Of a stretch of DNA of 64,000 nt, positions 12,001 through 24,992 are shown piece after piece. The notes beneath the pieces were generated by a model. The model searched no databases. It was not told where the DNA came from and was given only the letters and a program-made list of their open reading frames with translations. Made by a program: the position numbers and the translations under genes. Each line of letters starts with the position of its first letter. Positions within the stretch are counted from its first letter, which is position 1. Source of the DNA: Anseranas semipalmata (Eukaryota; Chordata; Aves; Anseriformes; Anseranatidae); assembly GCA_013399115.1 (NCBI GenBank), contig VXAA01005216.1, positions 106,390-170,389 on the forward strand, given 5' to 3'.

Positions 12001-15000
12001 GACAGCCTAGATCAACTCTTCCAGTAAAAGGTGCCTTCCTTTGCAGTTCTGCTCCTGCTCCTCTTCCTAGCCCCTGGCAGGGTGTGAGGCACAAGGAAAT
12101 GTCTGGGGGCTGCTGCACAGGAGAACGGCAGGATTGCTCCAGTGTCAGGCTGGAGGCAGCAAAGAAATGTCAGCAATTTCTCTGAGAAGGATGCAGGTAA
12201 GCAATACCAGAGGGGTAAGCAACTAGAAGCCCTCGGAGAGAGCAAGCTGATAAGGAGCCAAAAGAAGGCCTTCAAATACCTGCCCAAATCTTCGTTGGTC
12301 TTTCCTAACATCCATGTGTCATGTAACCCAAATTAGCCTTTACCTGATTTCGTTCCTCCCCACACACCTTCAAAACCCTGCTGACTCTTTAAGAGTCTTA
12401 GGAACCACCTCTGCCATCACTGTATTACTGCACCAAGAAAGGAAAAATTCAGTTATGCCTCTGTGATCTTGATATGAATTTGTCAGAGGTATTTAAGGAA
12501 ATTAAGATAGGTAGGCCCAAAATGAAACAATGTTATAGACTATAAACTGACTGAGGGAAACCAAGAGGAGCTATAGATGGCTTTTGGTCAGTATGGAAGT
12601 AGGTTAATTACCAGTTTTCTCCAGGGCATTGTAACAGGATGATGATCTACATGTGCATTAGTGACTTAAGAGTGAAAATGAGATGTGGTAAAATCTGAGA
12701 ATAACAAAGTGTTTTTTAGCTTAATCCCAAATAATGAAGACAGCAAAACTCTCTCTTCTTTTTGAATCTAACTAAGGTAGACCCCAATTATAAGAAAAAT
12801 GGAACTAATACATAGTGTTAGGATTTTTTTTTTCCTGCCTGAATATGTTAGACTATCTTAAATCCATACCAAACATCATAATGGCTTCTCAAATGGCATC
12901 ATCTTGGCATACATTGCAAAGGCAGTGGAAGCAGTTGCCAGCATCAGAGATCCTGTGCCTCATCTTCAAGATGCTGAAAGTCTTGTTTTACCAAAGTTGA
13001 AAGGAAATCTGAAAAGCTATGAGAGGTCAGCATGTATGAGCAGCTGTCTGTAGAGACAAGCTGGCATAAAAAACCCTAAAGAACTGAGCCTTTTTGTTCT
13101 AGAAATTTGAAGAATTAAATATGCACACAATATGGTTTTGATATTCCCATCCTGAAAAAATTTGTTTTCTAAAGGTTTTCTAAATAATTTTCATGAAAGG
13201 GATGGTCTTCAGTCTTTGTCTCTCATTCTCACTGTCTCAGAGGGAGCAGGAAAACAAAATCTTGAGCCTTTTGGAGATTTAGGGATGTGTCAGGATGATC
13301 ACAGATGCTCTATAGAAGGCTACTACCTGGTCTTGTCTTCATATGTGAATTTTACTCTGAAGTGGGAAGAATATATCACTGGATTCCGGTCAAGGCAGAT
13401 AGGTTAGTCTAACCAGCATGACAGTCCTTGGTGTATGCTGTATATGCAACAGCTGGGCACTCCAGCAGTTTAAATGCTTGTATCATAAAAAGAAATGAAA
13501 CAAGAAACCAAAATGCACATCAGTAAAATGAAAAACCCATACTTATAATTCCAGAACAAACAATATTTTAATAAAATTTGGTTCAGTTATAATTATACTC
13601 ACAGAAGTTTTTCTGTCTGGAACATGGAAGGCAAATGAAACTTTTAAAAATAAGTTAAAACACCAGCAAGCTAGTAAGATTAACTGAACCTCTTCCAAAA
13701 TATTTTTTTTTTCTGAGGAAAAGCACCTAAAATTATAGTCTAGAAAGAATTTAAGAAATTGGTAAAATTAACTGGTGAATCTAAATTGTAAAGCTAATTG
13801 TTGGTGCCACAATAATCTGAACACACACAAGAACATACATGGGCAAACAATAGCAAGAGTTCTCGTGCTTTTTCTAGAAATCAAACATGGAAAATTGACC
13901 TTGATAAGTTTTCTTCCACCACACAGGCTAAAGAAGTTTAACTAGTGCCTTAGAATTGATAGCAATGGTTGAAAATATGAACTTGACATTTTAAATAGAG
14001 AAGGCAGCTGCTAAACCCATCCCTTTACTGTATTTCTAGCTAGCAGGTGAAGTGTATAAGCTCCAGGGTTATAACAGAACAAAATAGAGGTACACTAGTT
14101 CAAACAATATTTTTATTACTGCTACCTGAAATATCCGCCTGACTATATTGCTTGGAGGAGGGTGAGAAGTGCAAGAGAACACTATTCCAGTAGTGCCCTT
14201 TAATCCACTGCCTTTATAGCTGAACTATTTCAGTTATAAACTGAAAAATATAATATTGAAGTTGGTCCTTTGAATGATCCATTTAAATTCTTTATATCCA
14301 TCTAACCTATTGACCATAGTAGACATGTATGTGGACTGGAAGACTAATCAGATACACTATGGGGAAGTCACATCATTTTTACTCATATTTGAATGATATT
14401 TCATGTTGCTAATATGGTTACAACTAGGAATACATATCTTAAAAGGTCACAAATAGATTTCCCATTGAGATAAAAAGAGCTTGGATGTATGCTAATGATT
14501 GCCAAAATGCAACTTTATCTTAATTTGGGCTTAGTAATGTCTTCTTAGGATCGGCTGATACAGAAGGTATGAAGAAGGGGAGGACACACGCTCGCAGTCA
14601 TGAGAAATAATTCAGGCCTTTTATCTATTACATTGTATATAAGTATCTGTATCCAAATTTTTCAAATAGAAGTACTTGAGCAAAAATGATTTAAAAGAGA
14701 TACTGAGCTTCCATAGCTCCTGATGATTTCAGTTTAAGTCTACTTTATCTGAAAGACAGCAGCTATACAATGCGTTAATAAATCTTAACTTTCAGTTACA
14801 GCCCTGGTTTGGGTCTGGTTTTACATCCAGGAGAAACCCATGCTAAGGAGGAAAAAGAAATGAGAATGGGGATGTAACTCCTTCAAATCCATTATAAATT
14901 TACTCTGTATTCCATATGTGTAGATGAATTCTCTTAACTTTCACAAGTGATTCTGTTTTAGAAAAACCTTGCTCTCCCTAGTTCTCTACCTTCATTCTGT

Positions 15001-18000
15001 GTGATATTAAGAAAAGTTTTAATGCAATACAACATTTAAAGAGCAAGAAGAGTACTGAATTCAGGGAAAAGTGTGGGAATTTGCCTATCCAAATTAATCA
15101 ATCAGTTTTAAATAAGCTTTTTTAATAAACAGAGGAAACTATGTATTTTCCAAGTCTGTTCACTCCAAAATACATAATAGCAAGTACTGAAGCATCCTAT
15201 CCCCATTCAGATGGTAGAATTTAACTACTAAGAGTCCTAGACTACCACGATCATTGCTTTCAGTGGTTCTGTTAATGTAGTCGTTCTTGAAAGGTCTACT
15301 ACTGCAGGATTTTTATGTCCTTTAAAATGGAGGGCAGGAGAATTTCTGTATATACTTATGCTACTGGTATTATACTGTATGTAGCTACATTCCTTATGGG
15401 AAAAAGCTTTAAAAAGAAAAGTCATTTTTCAAGATTTCATTACATTTAAGACATGTGGTGACAAATTATTTAGTTCATGCATGCTACATTGCTTAAGTTA
15501 GTCTACCCTTGTCTGCTTCTCAGTTTAAGCTTTGCAAGACTAATTTTTCAGGCTCGATCTTATTTGTTGGGATCTCAAAGAGAATATAATTGACTACAGT
15601 AGACATAATGTAGTCTAATGTAATTAGATAAGGTTTTTTAAAGGCATAATACTAGTTTTGCTACTTGTGTTGGGTACCATGTCATAACATGAAGTATTAA
15701 TACAAAATTGCAAAAATCATAGAGAATATTTGTGTCTTTTCATTTTTGTGTATGTGTATGCATGTGTGTATATAGAGGGAGTACTTCTGTGTGTATATAA
15801 ACCCACAACAGGTCTGCTACTGCATGTTCATATTACTATTGGAGGAAGGAATGTTTAAATGTTTGTAATCTGTCCAATATCTACGTAGGTCTGACTTGTA
15901 GCCTGTAATCCTCTCTAAAACTATTATGTCAGTCCTGTGTAATATCCCCACCTTTTGCTAAGAAAATAAGTGGAATGTGTGTTGTGACATGTATATACAG
16001 GTGGGGGTTTTTAGTTGTTTGTTTTGTTTTGTTTTGTTAAACCTATAAGCTGTTACCAAAACCTAAAAAGATATTCAGCAGGATAATGCACAACAATCTA
16101 TGAGTCCAAGCTGTAACTAATCCTTTCTGAATGCATAGGACTTTCTTCAGTATGTGTGTTAACAATTGATTTTATTGGGAAGAGGCCAGATTTGTTTGCT
16201 GCAGCCAAGGGCTATGGTGGTTTTGGATAAATGAAATGAAAGCATGCATAAAGGAAGTCTTATGCTGTTCATAGCTAATGAATTTCTCTGGTGCAAATTC
16301 AATATTAAGTGCAGATTACAGCTGGAATTGTTCTTGGGGGAATTCAGGAGGATATTGCATCTTATGGGGATGCTAATTTAAAAGAATTGCTGGCCAGGAT
16401 GCATTTAATAACCATTGGAAACCATGATGTAAAAGAGGAGAACAGGGAGAAAATAGTGCGTGGTATGATACAGATGGAGGGTAGCAGTCTTCATTAGGAA
16501 GTACCTGGGATTGCCATGACTTTTATGGAATGGATAAAGTGCTCTTATTTCCTGAAATGTGAGAGGAATCACTGAGTTTTGATTCATAACCAATGTCTAC
16601 TGCAAAGCATTTATTTTCCTGGTCAAAATTAAATTGGTAGGATTCTTACGTGCATCTAGCCATTTTAGAAGAACTGGAATCAGTGCTGTGTTAACTTACT
16701 AATTTAATAGAGTAGAAAATGAAGCTTAAAAAAGGCTCAAAATGGAGGAACAAAGTGGGTAAAAGGCCCCAGTCATTTCTTCTTTTCTACAAAAACAATA
16801 TATTGTTTCATTTAACTTATAATTGTATTTGTGTGTAAAAATGCAGTTATGGAAAGTACATATACATTCTGCAAGTGTGTTTGTATCTCTGTCTGTGTAC
16901 AAGGTAGCCATGTATGTGTGAGACAGAGAAGTATTTCTAGCCCTAAAAAGAAATAAACTTTCCCACTTGCTTACTTTGATTCTTTTCCTCTTTTAAAAAT
17001 GCCAGTTTTTCCTTTTCCATTCTAGATGCTTCGAGATGGCTCGTGTTTTGGGGAAAGTGTAGGAGGGAAAAGAGAGGGTTCTGGGAGGAGGAGCCAGTGT
17101 TGACAACTTGTTAATGAAATTTCAACTTTAAAACACACTGAGGATTTCTGAAATATGATGTTCTGAAGAAAAAAAAGAATCCCTCACTTAACATGACATT
17201 TTAAATATAATCTCTTTCACTTATATAGCACCTGCCATCCCAGGGAGCTAGTATTCTGCAGATCTTAATTTAATTAGCCTCCAAATATACCTACCATGTA
17301 ACTGAATAGTACCATTCCCATATAGAGATGATGAGAGATGTGCAAGGAGATAAAGAATGTAAAAGTTACTATGTTGCATTAGAATTAATGGCCTGTCTCA
17401 TATTACCTTCAACACAGGAGAATACTTAGGAGGAAATACTGAGGAGACGGGTAGGTATCTGAAACCTCATCTGCTTTTGGTTAGATGCTGGAAATTAGCT
17501 GCTGCTTCTTGGTCTTAAAACTATAGAGGTTGTAAAACCATCGACTTAGAATCTGGTGTGTCGAGCACTGCTGAGGTAGTGCATGAACTTCCTGCATGTC
17601 CTCCCAGACTGTGGGGTTTCACACCCCAGCCTCCCATCTCGTGGCAGTTACTCAGCCAGAAGGCCACAGGAAAGGTTTGTAATAGGAGCACACTCTGCTC
17701 TTGATCATTTAAAGGTGCTTGGGCCAGAAAAACAGAACAGGGGTTTAGGGGCACTTTGTGTGCAGGAGTGATTGAGGTTATAGCCTGGGTTGGGTCCATG
17801 TTGAACTAGAGGCACGTAAATGTTGGTACATCCTGTACGGACAATGGCAAGGAAGAGATAAGGAGTCATTCAGCTGGGCCAGTGTGGTAGCAGCTCTGGA
17901 CATTGCCATCATTCTGGCATTCCTCATGAATGAAATTGGAGACACCACCAATTATTTGCTCCTCAGAAGAGTAATTAACATTTTCATCATGCTCTTGGCT

Positions 18001-18107
18001 GTAGGTGCTTAAATTCAGTTGTTTCAGCTCTACTTCCACACCTGTCTTGGTGGGTCTGTGTCCTATCTTTTTATACTGAGTATGTTGTTAGCCCCTTTAT
18101 CACCATT
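6057..18107. other. Long unique intronic stretch, no gene
   Basis: About 12 kb without a recognisable exon, RNA gene or mobile element. It contains a (GTTTT)n tract near 16017-16038 and short chance open frames only. A polypyrimidine-AG followed by ATG at 17027 looks exon-like but gives a 25-codon frame of no known family. Confidence 0.65.
16017..16038. repeat. (GTTTT)n simple repeat
   Basis: Four GTTTT-like units in tandem. It is low-complexity sequence. Confidence 0.85.
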
Positions 18108-18172
18108 TCACAGAATCACAGAATCATTTTGGTTGGAAGAGACCTTCAAGATCACCTAGTCCAACCTATTCT
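18108..18172 (-). mobile_element. CR1 LINE 3'-end fragment
   Basis: TCACAGAATCACAGAATCAT followed by GGTTGGAAGAGACC and TCAAGATCACCTAGTCCAACC is the reverse complement of a CR1 3' terminus with its octamer-type tail. After CCAACC the similarity fades, so this is either a very short 5'-truncated copy or a longer one too diverged to follow by eye. Confidence 0.93.
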
Positions 18173-18630
18173 GCAAGCTTATATGGGATATACTGGATGA
18201 GAATTAAAACTGGATTCTCCTCACTCCTGATGCTAACCATTTAGAGCATTTTCTCCCTTCTGCTTATAGTGTTTCCCCTTGTCACCAGGATACAGTTCAA
18301 ATCTAGCCAAGAAGACAGGGATGGATGAAACCCCACAGGTTTGCCCTGAACAGCAGTTTCAAATGTGAAGAGCTTAACACGAGCTTAGTCAAATTCCTTA
18401 GTACAGTAAAATTAATTTGGAGGTCTCAAGAGGATCAGTCTTCTTTATGACTTCTGGCACTCCCTGCTTCTGGTTAAAGTCCACTCATTGCAAATGTAGG
18501 CCAGATTCCGAGTGCTGAAATTTGTTTCATCAGCTTCCAGGCCAGCTTGCTATACTGAAGTCCAAGAGCATGAAAAAAAACAAAGCTGAAAGCCAACTAA
18601 ATGAAGGTATTTAGACTGGTTCATTCAGGG

Positions 18631-18697
18631 TTTTTGTTTTATTTTGTTGGTTTTGTTTGTTTGTTTGTTTTGCTTGTTTTGTTTATTTGTTTGGGTT
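18631..18697. repeat. (GTTT)n / T-rich low-complexity tract
   Basis: GTTTG and GTTT units in imperfect tandem over about 65 bases. It opens into a hydrophobic-looking frame (FVCLFVLLVLFICLG) on translation, an artefact of the repeat. Confidence 0.85.
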
Positions 18698-19189
18698 TAA
18701 TTTTGAATGGCAATGACCAAGTTCACTTATTTTTAATCTGCTCTTCTTTTAGACAAGCTGATTTAAGCCAATTTAGTGCTAAGCACCAGCTCCACCCCTC
18801 CAGGAGAATGAGCTCTAGCAGAAGCATTTACAGCTGGACAGTAAATTATAGCAAAGGAAAGGTACCGTGGCCTTTATTCAGTACACTGAAGTAGCACACA
18901 AGCCTGGGAACCGTATGGGAACTGCATCCTGCAAGGTGGGCAGAAGGGAGAGGCAGCCTGTGGCTGAGCTTGTTCATAGCCTTTGGCTGAACTTACTGGT
19001 TGTACCATTTTGATGGATTTAGTTGGTAGAACTTCAGTCAATATTACCTTATTTCTTTGCCTTAATTTCCCTAGAACGGTTTTGTTGAATCTTGGTTTGT
19101 ATTTGTAGAAGAAAAGTTAGGTCACAAACATGCAGGCTCCTGTAGGGTGTCCAACAGATGTATAATATAGCATGATACAGCATGTGAGT

Positions 19190-19240
19190 GTATATATATA
19201 TGGAGTGTGTGCATACATATATGTATATGCATGCATATAA
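19190..19240. repeat. TA/TG-rich microsatellite cluster
   Basis: A TATATATATA run is followed by GTGTGTGCATACATATATG and ATGCATGCATATA. It is an alternating purine-pyrimidine stretch of about 50 bases. Confidence 0.75.
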
Positions 19241-20167
19241 AATCCTCAGCCTGTTCCATTTTATCGATCACACCTGATATCTCAAGGAAGCTAGAGGGCT
19301 CAGTCCCACTGATTTCAATCAGAGTTGGGCTTCTGCCAGTGCTTTCTGGGAAGTGGGATGTTTCAATGTTCTGTAAAGATGTAGCTATAATGTGTTTCTA
19401 ACATAAAGTAACCTGGAGCCAAGCTTAATCAGATACACATTAGTGAATGGAATGCAGTTTTCAAATAATGAAATTCTCGTTGGACCACTCAGTGCAAGAT
19501 AAGAAAATCACAGCAGATGCTACTAAAGCAAAGGTGGGAGTTGAGGGCAGAGAATGCCAAGAAACACTAAATGTATTTTGCAGAAAACCCACTGGTTTTT
19601 TGTGAGTGTCTCTTTCTTTGCGTGCCATCTTTCTGCAACTAATTTTCCCCTAGGAAGCTGTAAGGTCACATGGACCTGTATGTTCAAACCATGCGGTCAG
19701 GAAGGGAAAAAAGATAAAAATGCATTTGTGAAAATACTTAAACAGTCAGTACAAAAGGAAACCCTTGGCACAGGAACAGATTCTTCTGCAGACTTTTTCA
19801 AACTTAATTTCAAAAGCAAATTAAAAGAGAGAATGATGGTCTTTATCTTGACCTAGGGTTTCAGTGCTTCACAAGTATTTCATGCCAGTCTGCAGTTTGG
19901 TTTAGAACATACACAACAATAAGGAAGAAAGAATCACAGGTCCTTAAAGACAGTGTTGATCATTAATGTATTTTACAAGGAAAATAAGCATTTTTCTTGT
20001 AGAGATTCTTTTTGGTCCTTTTGCTTTCAAGTCCATCTTGACAAGCACAAGATGGAAAAACAGAATGTACTAAGAAAACCATTTGGAAATATACCTCAGT
20101 ACCAGAATGTTTTTCTTTTCTTTTCAAGTAATTTATAACACTAAACAAGAGCTTAAACTCTTCATAT

Positions 20168-20196
20168 TAAAAAAAAAAAAAAGTAAAAAAAAAAAA
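20168..20196. repeat. Interrupted poly(A) tract
   Basis: Two runs of more than ten A separated by GT. There is no retropseudogene body upstream that I can recognise, so it is treated as low complexity. Confidence 0.8.
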
Positions 20197-20291
20197 GTAC
20201 AGTGCATACAATTAAGCAATGCACAGAGAGACCTTTATTGCCATTATGTGCCTGGTACAAGTTAGTTAATAAGCAGACAGGATTCTCTGGA

Positions 20292-20311
20292 GTATAGTAT
20301 AGTATAGTATA
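20292..20311. repeat. (TATAG)n microsatellite
   Basis: Four tandem AGTAT/TATAG units. No CR1 body can be seen next to it. Confidence 0.85.
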
Positions 20312-22951
20312 TTTGACCAGTATGCCAGTTGAAATGCACTTAGATACCTCTATCTCAAATGTCAGTAAAAGGTGGGGGGGTTCTAATTAGAAAAAGAACC
20401 AAAGTATTCCCTGGGGAAATATGCCAAGGCAAAACAGTGTACTTAGAACCACTGAAGTCTTTCCATGAGGCAGCCCTGCTACAGAAGTGAGACTTCCTCC
20501 AAGCGCTGAGCATTGTGGTCCCACCTTCCTCCTGCCTCCGTCTCCCCATGGCTTCCAACTCTTTCACCTCTCCCTGCAGTTCTGGTGCTCTGATGTCCTC
20601 ACAGAGACATTGCTAAGATGACAGAAAAATAACCAAAAATTAAATGGGGTAGTTCTTGACCAGCATGGCATGTTGAAAGAGCTCAGCACAGATTCAGCTA
20701 TGTGCAGGAGCAGGCACAAAGAAGGGATTGGGTTTGTGCAGCTGGGAATACTGGAAGGTGGGTGTCAACAGATAGATCGATGTAGGCTTCTGTATAGCCA
20801 TGGCTTTAATTGCTTTTTTGAAATGGCCTTCAAGGCACAGGGTCAAATTTGTCTTGTATCTCCGTAGGTGCAAATTGCAGAGACAAGTAAATGTGAGCAC
20901 AGAAATGGAGGACAGTAGCAGGAAGCCTTTCAGATCATTATAACTGTCTTCTTGCATGAAGAGATGCTTTGAGAGAGCAAAGAAATGCTGCCAGAAGCAA
21001 ACATGTCAAAGCCCTTAGAGAAACAATAGAATCGAACACCCTTGCAACTGAGACAATCGTTTTAAAAAGGTGCTTCACTTCCTTCGAGTGTTTTTTTCAA
21101 AGACCAGTTCTCAAACTTAATTAGCATTCCTAAGACATAAAAGACCTTCTCTGACATGGAAAATGGTAGAAGATATGTAGAAAGCAAATGCGTTACCTTA
21201 GCTACCTGTTTGGGGTGACATTTTAAATACAGAAAATAAAGCTGGCAGAATTATAGTGACCTTTCAGCCTGAACAAATAAAATAACATCTGTCAAATCTA
21301 AATGGCTGCCTCTAGCTGTAGGAAATGATATGCATCTTTGAACACTAATACATAGGTCTTTAGTAGAGCTAGCTTTAGCAATACCTCCTGGACCTAAACA
21401 ATTTATTTCCCAGCAGAGCATGAAAGGCTGAAAATTCACAGAGTATGGTGTATGTGGCAAGGGACACATGGGGAGCAACCATGGCTGTGCAAGTGGGAAA
21501 GCCGTCTGCATAGTTTTTCTCCCTCTAAACCTATCAAGAGTCCCTCTTTTTCTTTAGAAAACCCAAGAGGAACTGCTCAGTTTATCCCTGTGTGTTTGCC
21601 TTGCCCCTCCTCTATGTTCACATTGCTGTGTACTGAAGCAGTCTTCCAAGTTGTTTTCCCTTTCTAAATTTCCTCTGGAAACCCAGGGCCTCTGTGGCCT
21701 GGGAGCCAGCAGTAAGCAAACAAATTGCTGTTAGAAAGGAAACTGGTGAGTCTAAAAAGGGAAAGCTTCTCTTTATAATATTCTCCATAGGAAAAGAATA
21801 ACTTTTAAAATGACTTTTTCCTGCTTCCCCAAGCTCTTTTAACTTCTGGTGTCAGCTGTGCCAGCAGAGAGAGCAAGTTCTTGATTGTGCTCTCAAAAAG
21901 CTGAGAAGAGCAGTTCATAGTTTTTATTACCTTCTTTATCAGGAACACTTATATGCCTTTCCACCTTCACCTCAAATACTCCTTAAATTCAGAGCTGCTG
22001 CACACAGGAAAGCCTAGTTCTGCACTTGGGTGATTGGGATCCACAGGGGAAGGAAATATCATGGGGACACTGGTATTTTACCTACCTAACATAGAAGGGA
22101 TGCAGGCCCCATGAATTGCAACTATAATTAGCCAAAAACACTGAATTTCTTAAAGGCTTCTAAAGGTTAAAGGAAGTTCGTGCAATTTGCTGCCTGGATT
22201 AATATAGATGGTTTTCAATTTAAGCAAATAATGCCTTATTATGACTATTATTAACAGTAGTATTATTAGCATTGCGTACAACTTCAGTTTCATTTTTGAT
22301 CTGGAGAGGGTTTTTATTCACTGTGCAAACAGCTACAAAGACATGTATCATATCTTCCTTGAAGAAGCCATAAACAGCAATCTAGGCCAAGAATCAGGTT
22401 TGTAACAGAAGATATTTTGGAGATGGGGTGTCAGTCTGAACAAGGAATTCCAGCTCTGGCACCTGGCATATGTCTGAGGCATTTTCAGTGACAAGGATGG
22501 GTAGTTAAAGAACTGTCTGCTTGCTATACAGATGCTAGAATTACATTTTATTATATTTAATTTACTTGTAAACTTTCATTTTTTCACCAAAGCTGTATCT
22601 ATAAACTTGACCATAAGACCTACCATACCAATATCTTCTTAGTTTCAGTACTAAACTTCCAAGAGGAAATGACTAGCCTGGTAGATGAGGGGAGAGTAGT
22701 GGATATTGTCTACCTGCACTCCAGCAGGGCTTTTAACACTGTCTCCCATAACACCCCCCATAGAGAAGCTCTTGATGTATGGGCTGGATGAGCAGACAGT
22801 GAGGTGGATTGAAAACTGGCTGAACGTCTGGGCCCAGGGGGTGGTGATCAGTGACACAAAGTCTGGTTGGAGGCCAGTAACTAGTGGTGTATCCCAGGGG
22901 TCAATACTGGATCTGATCCCCTTTGACATCTTCCTTAATGATCTGGATGAT

Positions 22952-23741
22952 CATAGAATCATAGAATCACAGAATCATTAAGGTTGGAAAAGACCTCCAA
23001 GATCATCTAGTCCAACCGTCCCCCTACCACCAACACTACCCAGTAAACCATGTCTCTAAGTACCACATCCAACCTTTCCTTAAACACCCCCAGGGATGGT
23101 GACTCCACCCCCTCCCTGGGCAACCCATTCCAATGCCTAACCNNNNNNNNNNNNNNNNNNNNNNNNNNNNNNNNNNNNNNNNNNNNNNNNNNNNNNNNNN
23201 NNNNNNNNNNNNNNNNNNNNNNNNNNNNNNNNNNNNNNNNNNNNNNNNNNNNNNNNNNNNNNNNNNNNNNNNNNNNNNNNNNNNNNNNNNNNNNNNNNNN
23301 NNNNNNNNNNNNNNNNNNNNNNNNNNNNNNNNNNNNNNNNNNNNNNNNNNNNNNNNNNNNNNNNNNNNNNNNNNNNNNNNNNNNNNNNNNNNNNNNNNNN
23401 NNNNNNNNNNNNNNNNNNNNNNNNNNNNNNNNNNNNNNNNNNNNNNNNNNNNNNNNNNNNNNNNNNNNNNNNNNNNNNNNNNNNNNNNNNNNNNNNNNNN
23501 NNNNNNNNNNNNNNNNNNNNNNNNNNNNNNNNNNNNNNNNNNNNNNNNNNNNNNNNNNNNNNNNNNNNNNNNNNNNNNNNNNNNNNNNNNNNNNNNNNNN
23601 NNNNNNNNNNNNNNNNNNNNNNNNNNNNNNNNNNNNNNNNNNNNNNNNNNNNNNNNNNNNNNNNNNNNNNNNNNNNNNNNNNNNNNNNNNNNNNNNNNNN
23701 NNNNNNNNNNNNNNNNNNNNNNNNNNNNNNNNNNNNNNNNN
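22952..23741 (-). mobile_element. Nested CR1 LINE (antisense), mostly assembly gap
   Basis: Inside the larger CR1, right after the codons for NDLDD, lies TCATAGAATCATAGAATCAC followed by GGTTGGAAAAGACCTCC and the ACTCCACC/CCATTCCAATGCCTAA blocks. This is the reverse complement of a CR1 3' end. On the minus strand it translates to the CR1 ORF2 C-terminal region ([19 protein letters not shown]). Most of its body falls in a run of N, and the host CR1 reading resumes directly after it, so the gap plus visible part approximates the inserted element. Being inside, it inserted later than its host. Confidence 0.92.
23143..23741. other. Assembly gap (599 N)
   Basis: A run of 599 N. Its left flank is the nested antisense CR1 and its right flank is the host CR1, so the missing bases are very probably CR1 sequence. 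The length may be an estimate. Confidence 0.98.
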
Positions 23742-24624
23742 ATGGGGCCTTAGCAAGTTTGTAGATGACATAAAACTGGGTGGAATGGCTGATTCACCAG
23801 AGGATCATGCCGCCATCCAGAGAAACCTTGACAAACTGGAGAGGTGGGCTGATGGGAACCTCATGAAGTTCAGCAAGGAGAAGTGCAAAGTCTTGCACTT
23901 GGGGAGTAACAACTCCAGGCACCAGTACGTGCTGGGGGCCACCCAGCAGGAAAGCAGCTCTGCAGAAAAGGACTTGGGGGTCCTGGTAGACATCAAGTTG
24001 AACACAAGCCAGCAATGTGCCCTTGCAGCAAACAAGGGTAATGGTATTCTGAGCTGCATTAGGTAAAGTTTTGCCAGCAGGTCGAGGGATGTGATCCTTC
24101 CGCTCTACTCAGCACTGGAGAGGCCACACCTAGAGTACTGGGTTCAGCTCTGGACTCCTCAGTACAAGAGAGACACGCACAGACTGGAGAGAGTTCAGCG
24201 AAGGGCCACAAGGATCATGAATGGATTGGAGCACCTCTCCTGTGAGAGAGCTGGGACTGTTCAGCCTGGAGAAGAGGAGGCTCGGGGGGGTTGTCATCAA
24301 TGTCTATAAATACCTGAAGGGAAGGTGCAAGGAGGATGAAGCAAGGCTCCTTTCAGTGGTGCCCAGTGCCAGGACAAGAGGCACCACTGGAACACAGGAG
24401 GCTCCCCCTGAACATCAAGAAGCACTTCATTACTGTGCAGGTGACAGGGCACTGGCACAGGTTGCCCAGAGAGGTTGTGGAGTCTCCCTCCTTGGAGGTC
24501 TTCCAAAGCCGCCTGAACATGGTCCTGGGCAACCTGCTCTGGGTGGCCCTGCTTGGGCAGGGGGTTGGACAGATGGCCTCCAGAGGTCCCTTCCAGCCTG
24601 AAATGTTCTGTGATTCTGTGAATA

Positions 24625-24936
24625 AGTTTGTAATGGAAGGGTAAAGCAGATCATCCTAAGTTTTTCAGTCTCAATGGAGACATACCAGAGCCAAAACAAG
24701 CTTTGGAGATACCTTTAAGAGCTCTTGGGAACCAGCACTGGGGACTAGTCCCTGCCCATGTGCAATGGGCTAGTGCCTGATGCTGAGTGGGGAGCAAGCG
24801 TTCCCTCCACAAGTCCCAGATGAGCCTTCCAGCTCCAGCATTTTCCCCCTCACTCTGGTTAAGAGCAGATTGCCCTGTGGCTCCTGGCAACCCTACATCC
24901 ATCTTTACCTTTTTGAAAGCACTCCTGTGCTACATT
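24625..24936. other. Unique intronic sequence between two CR1 copies
   Basis: About 310 bases between the end of the long CR1 and the next CR1 end. I recognise nothing in it. Confidence 0.6.
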
Positions 24937-24992
24937 AGAATCACAGAATCATTTAGGTTGGAAAAGACATCCAAGATCACCTAGTCCAACCA
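24937..24992 (-). mobile_element. Short CR1 LINE 3'-end fragment
   Basis: AGAATCACAGAATCATTTAG, GGTTGGAAAAGACATCCAAG and ATCACCTAGTCCAACC form the reverse complement of a CR1 terminus. Only about 56 bases are preserved, a strongly 5'-truncated copy. Confidence 0.93.

Larger units (their letters stand above)
18173..22654. other. Unique intronic sequence, no gene
   Basis: No coding similarity. It holds GTTT-rich and TA-rich tracts, two A-rich runs at 20168-20196 and a (TATAG)n run at 20292-20311. Confidence 0.68.
22655..24624 (+). mobile_element. Long CR1 LINE copy, disrupted by a nested CR1
   Basis: This CR1 non-LTR retrotransposon copy is truncated at its 5' end within the reverse transcriptase domain and runs to its 3' terminus. 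Recognisable translated blocks in order are VDEGRVVDIVYLHSSRAFN, RWIENWLNVWAQ, SGWRPVTSGVSQGS, FDIFLNDLDD, then after the insertion LSKFVDDIKLGG (the polymerase motif, usually FADD in CR1) and EKCKVLHLGSNN, EKDLGVLVD. Downstream come [33 protein letters not shown] and the 3' end GGTCCCTTCCAGCC with a TGTGATTCTGTG tail. It is dead: a frameshift near 22755, an in-frame stop at 24064, further frame changes after that, and a second CR1 inserted in the middle. Confidence 0.95.

Noticed and set aside
16309..16497. 62-codon + frame with protein-like text (QITAGIVLGGIQEDIASYG)
   Set aside because: No flanking splice sites fit, no family is recognised and the length is within chance for this window.
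17027..17104. Exon-like start: polypyrimidine tract, TTCTAG, then ATG and 25 open codons
   Set aside because: The peptide matches no family I know and ends in a stop with no donor. It is best explained as a chance acceptor-like site in the intron.
18601..18894. Hydrophobic frame that looks like a membrane protein
   Set aside because: The hydrophobic run is the translation of a GTTT/TTTG simple repeat.
23050..24066. A 338-codon + frame running through the N run, with similar 254- and 206-codon frames nearby
   Set aside because: Most of each frame is undefined bases. The readable ends are CR1 reverse transcriptase sequence or the antisense of a nested CR1, not a host gene.
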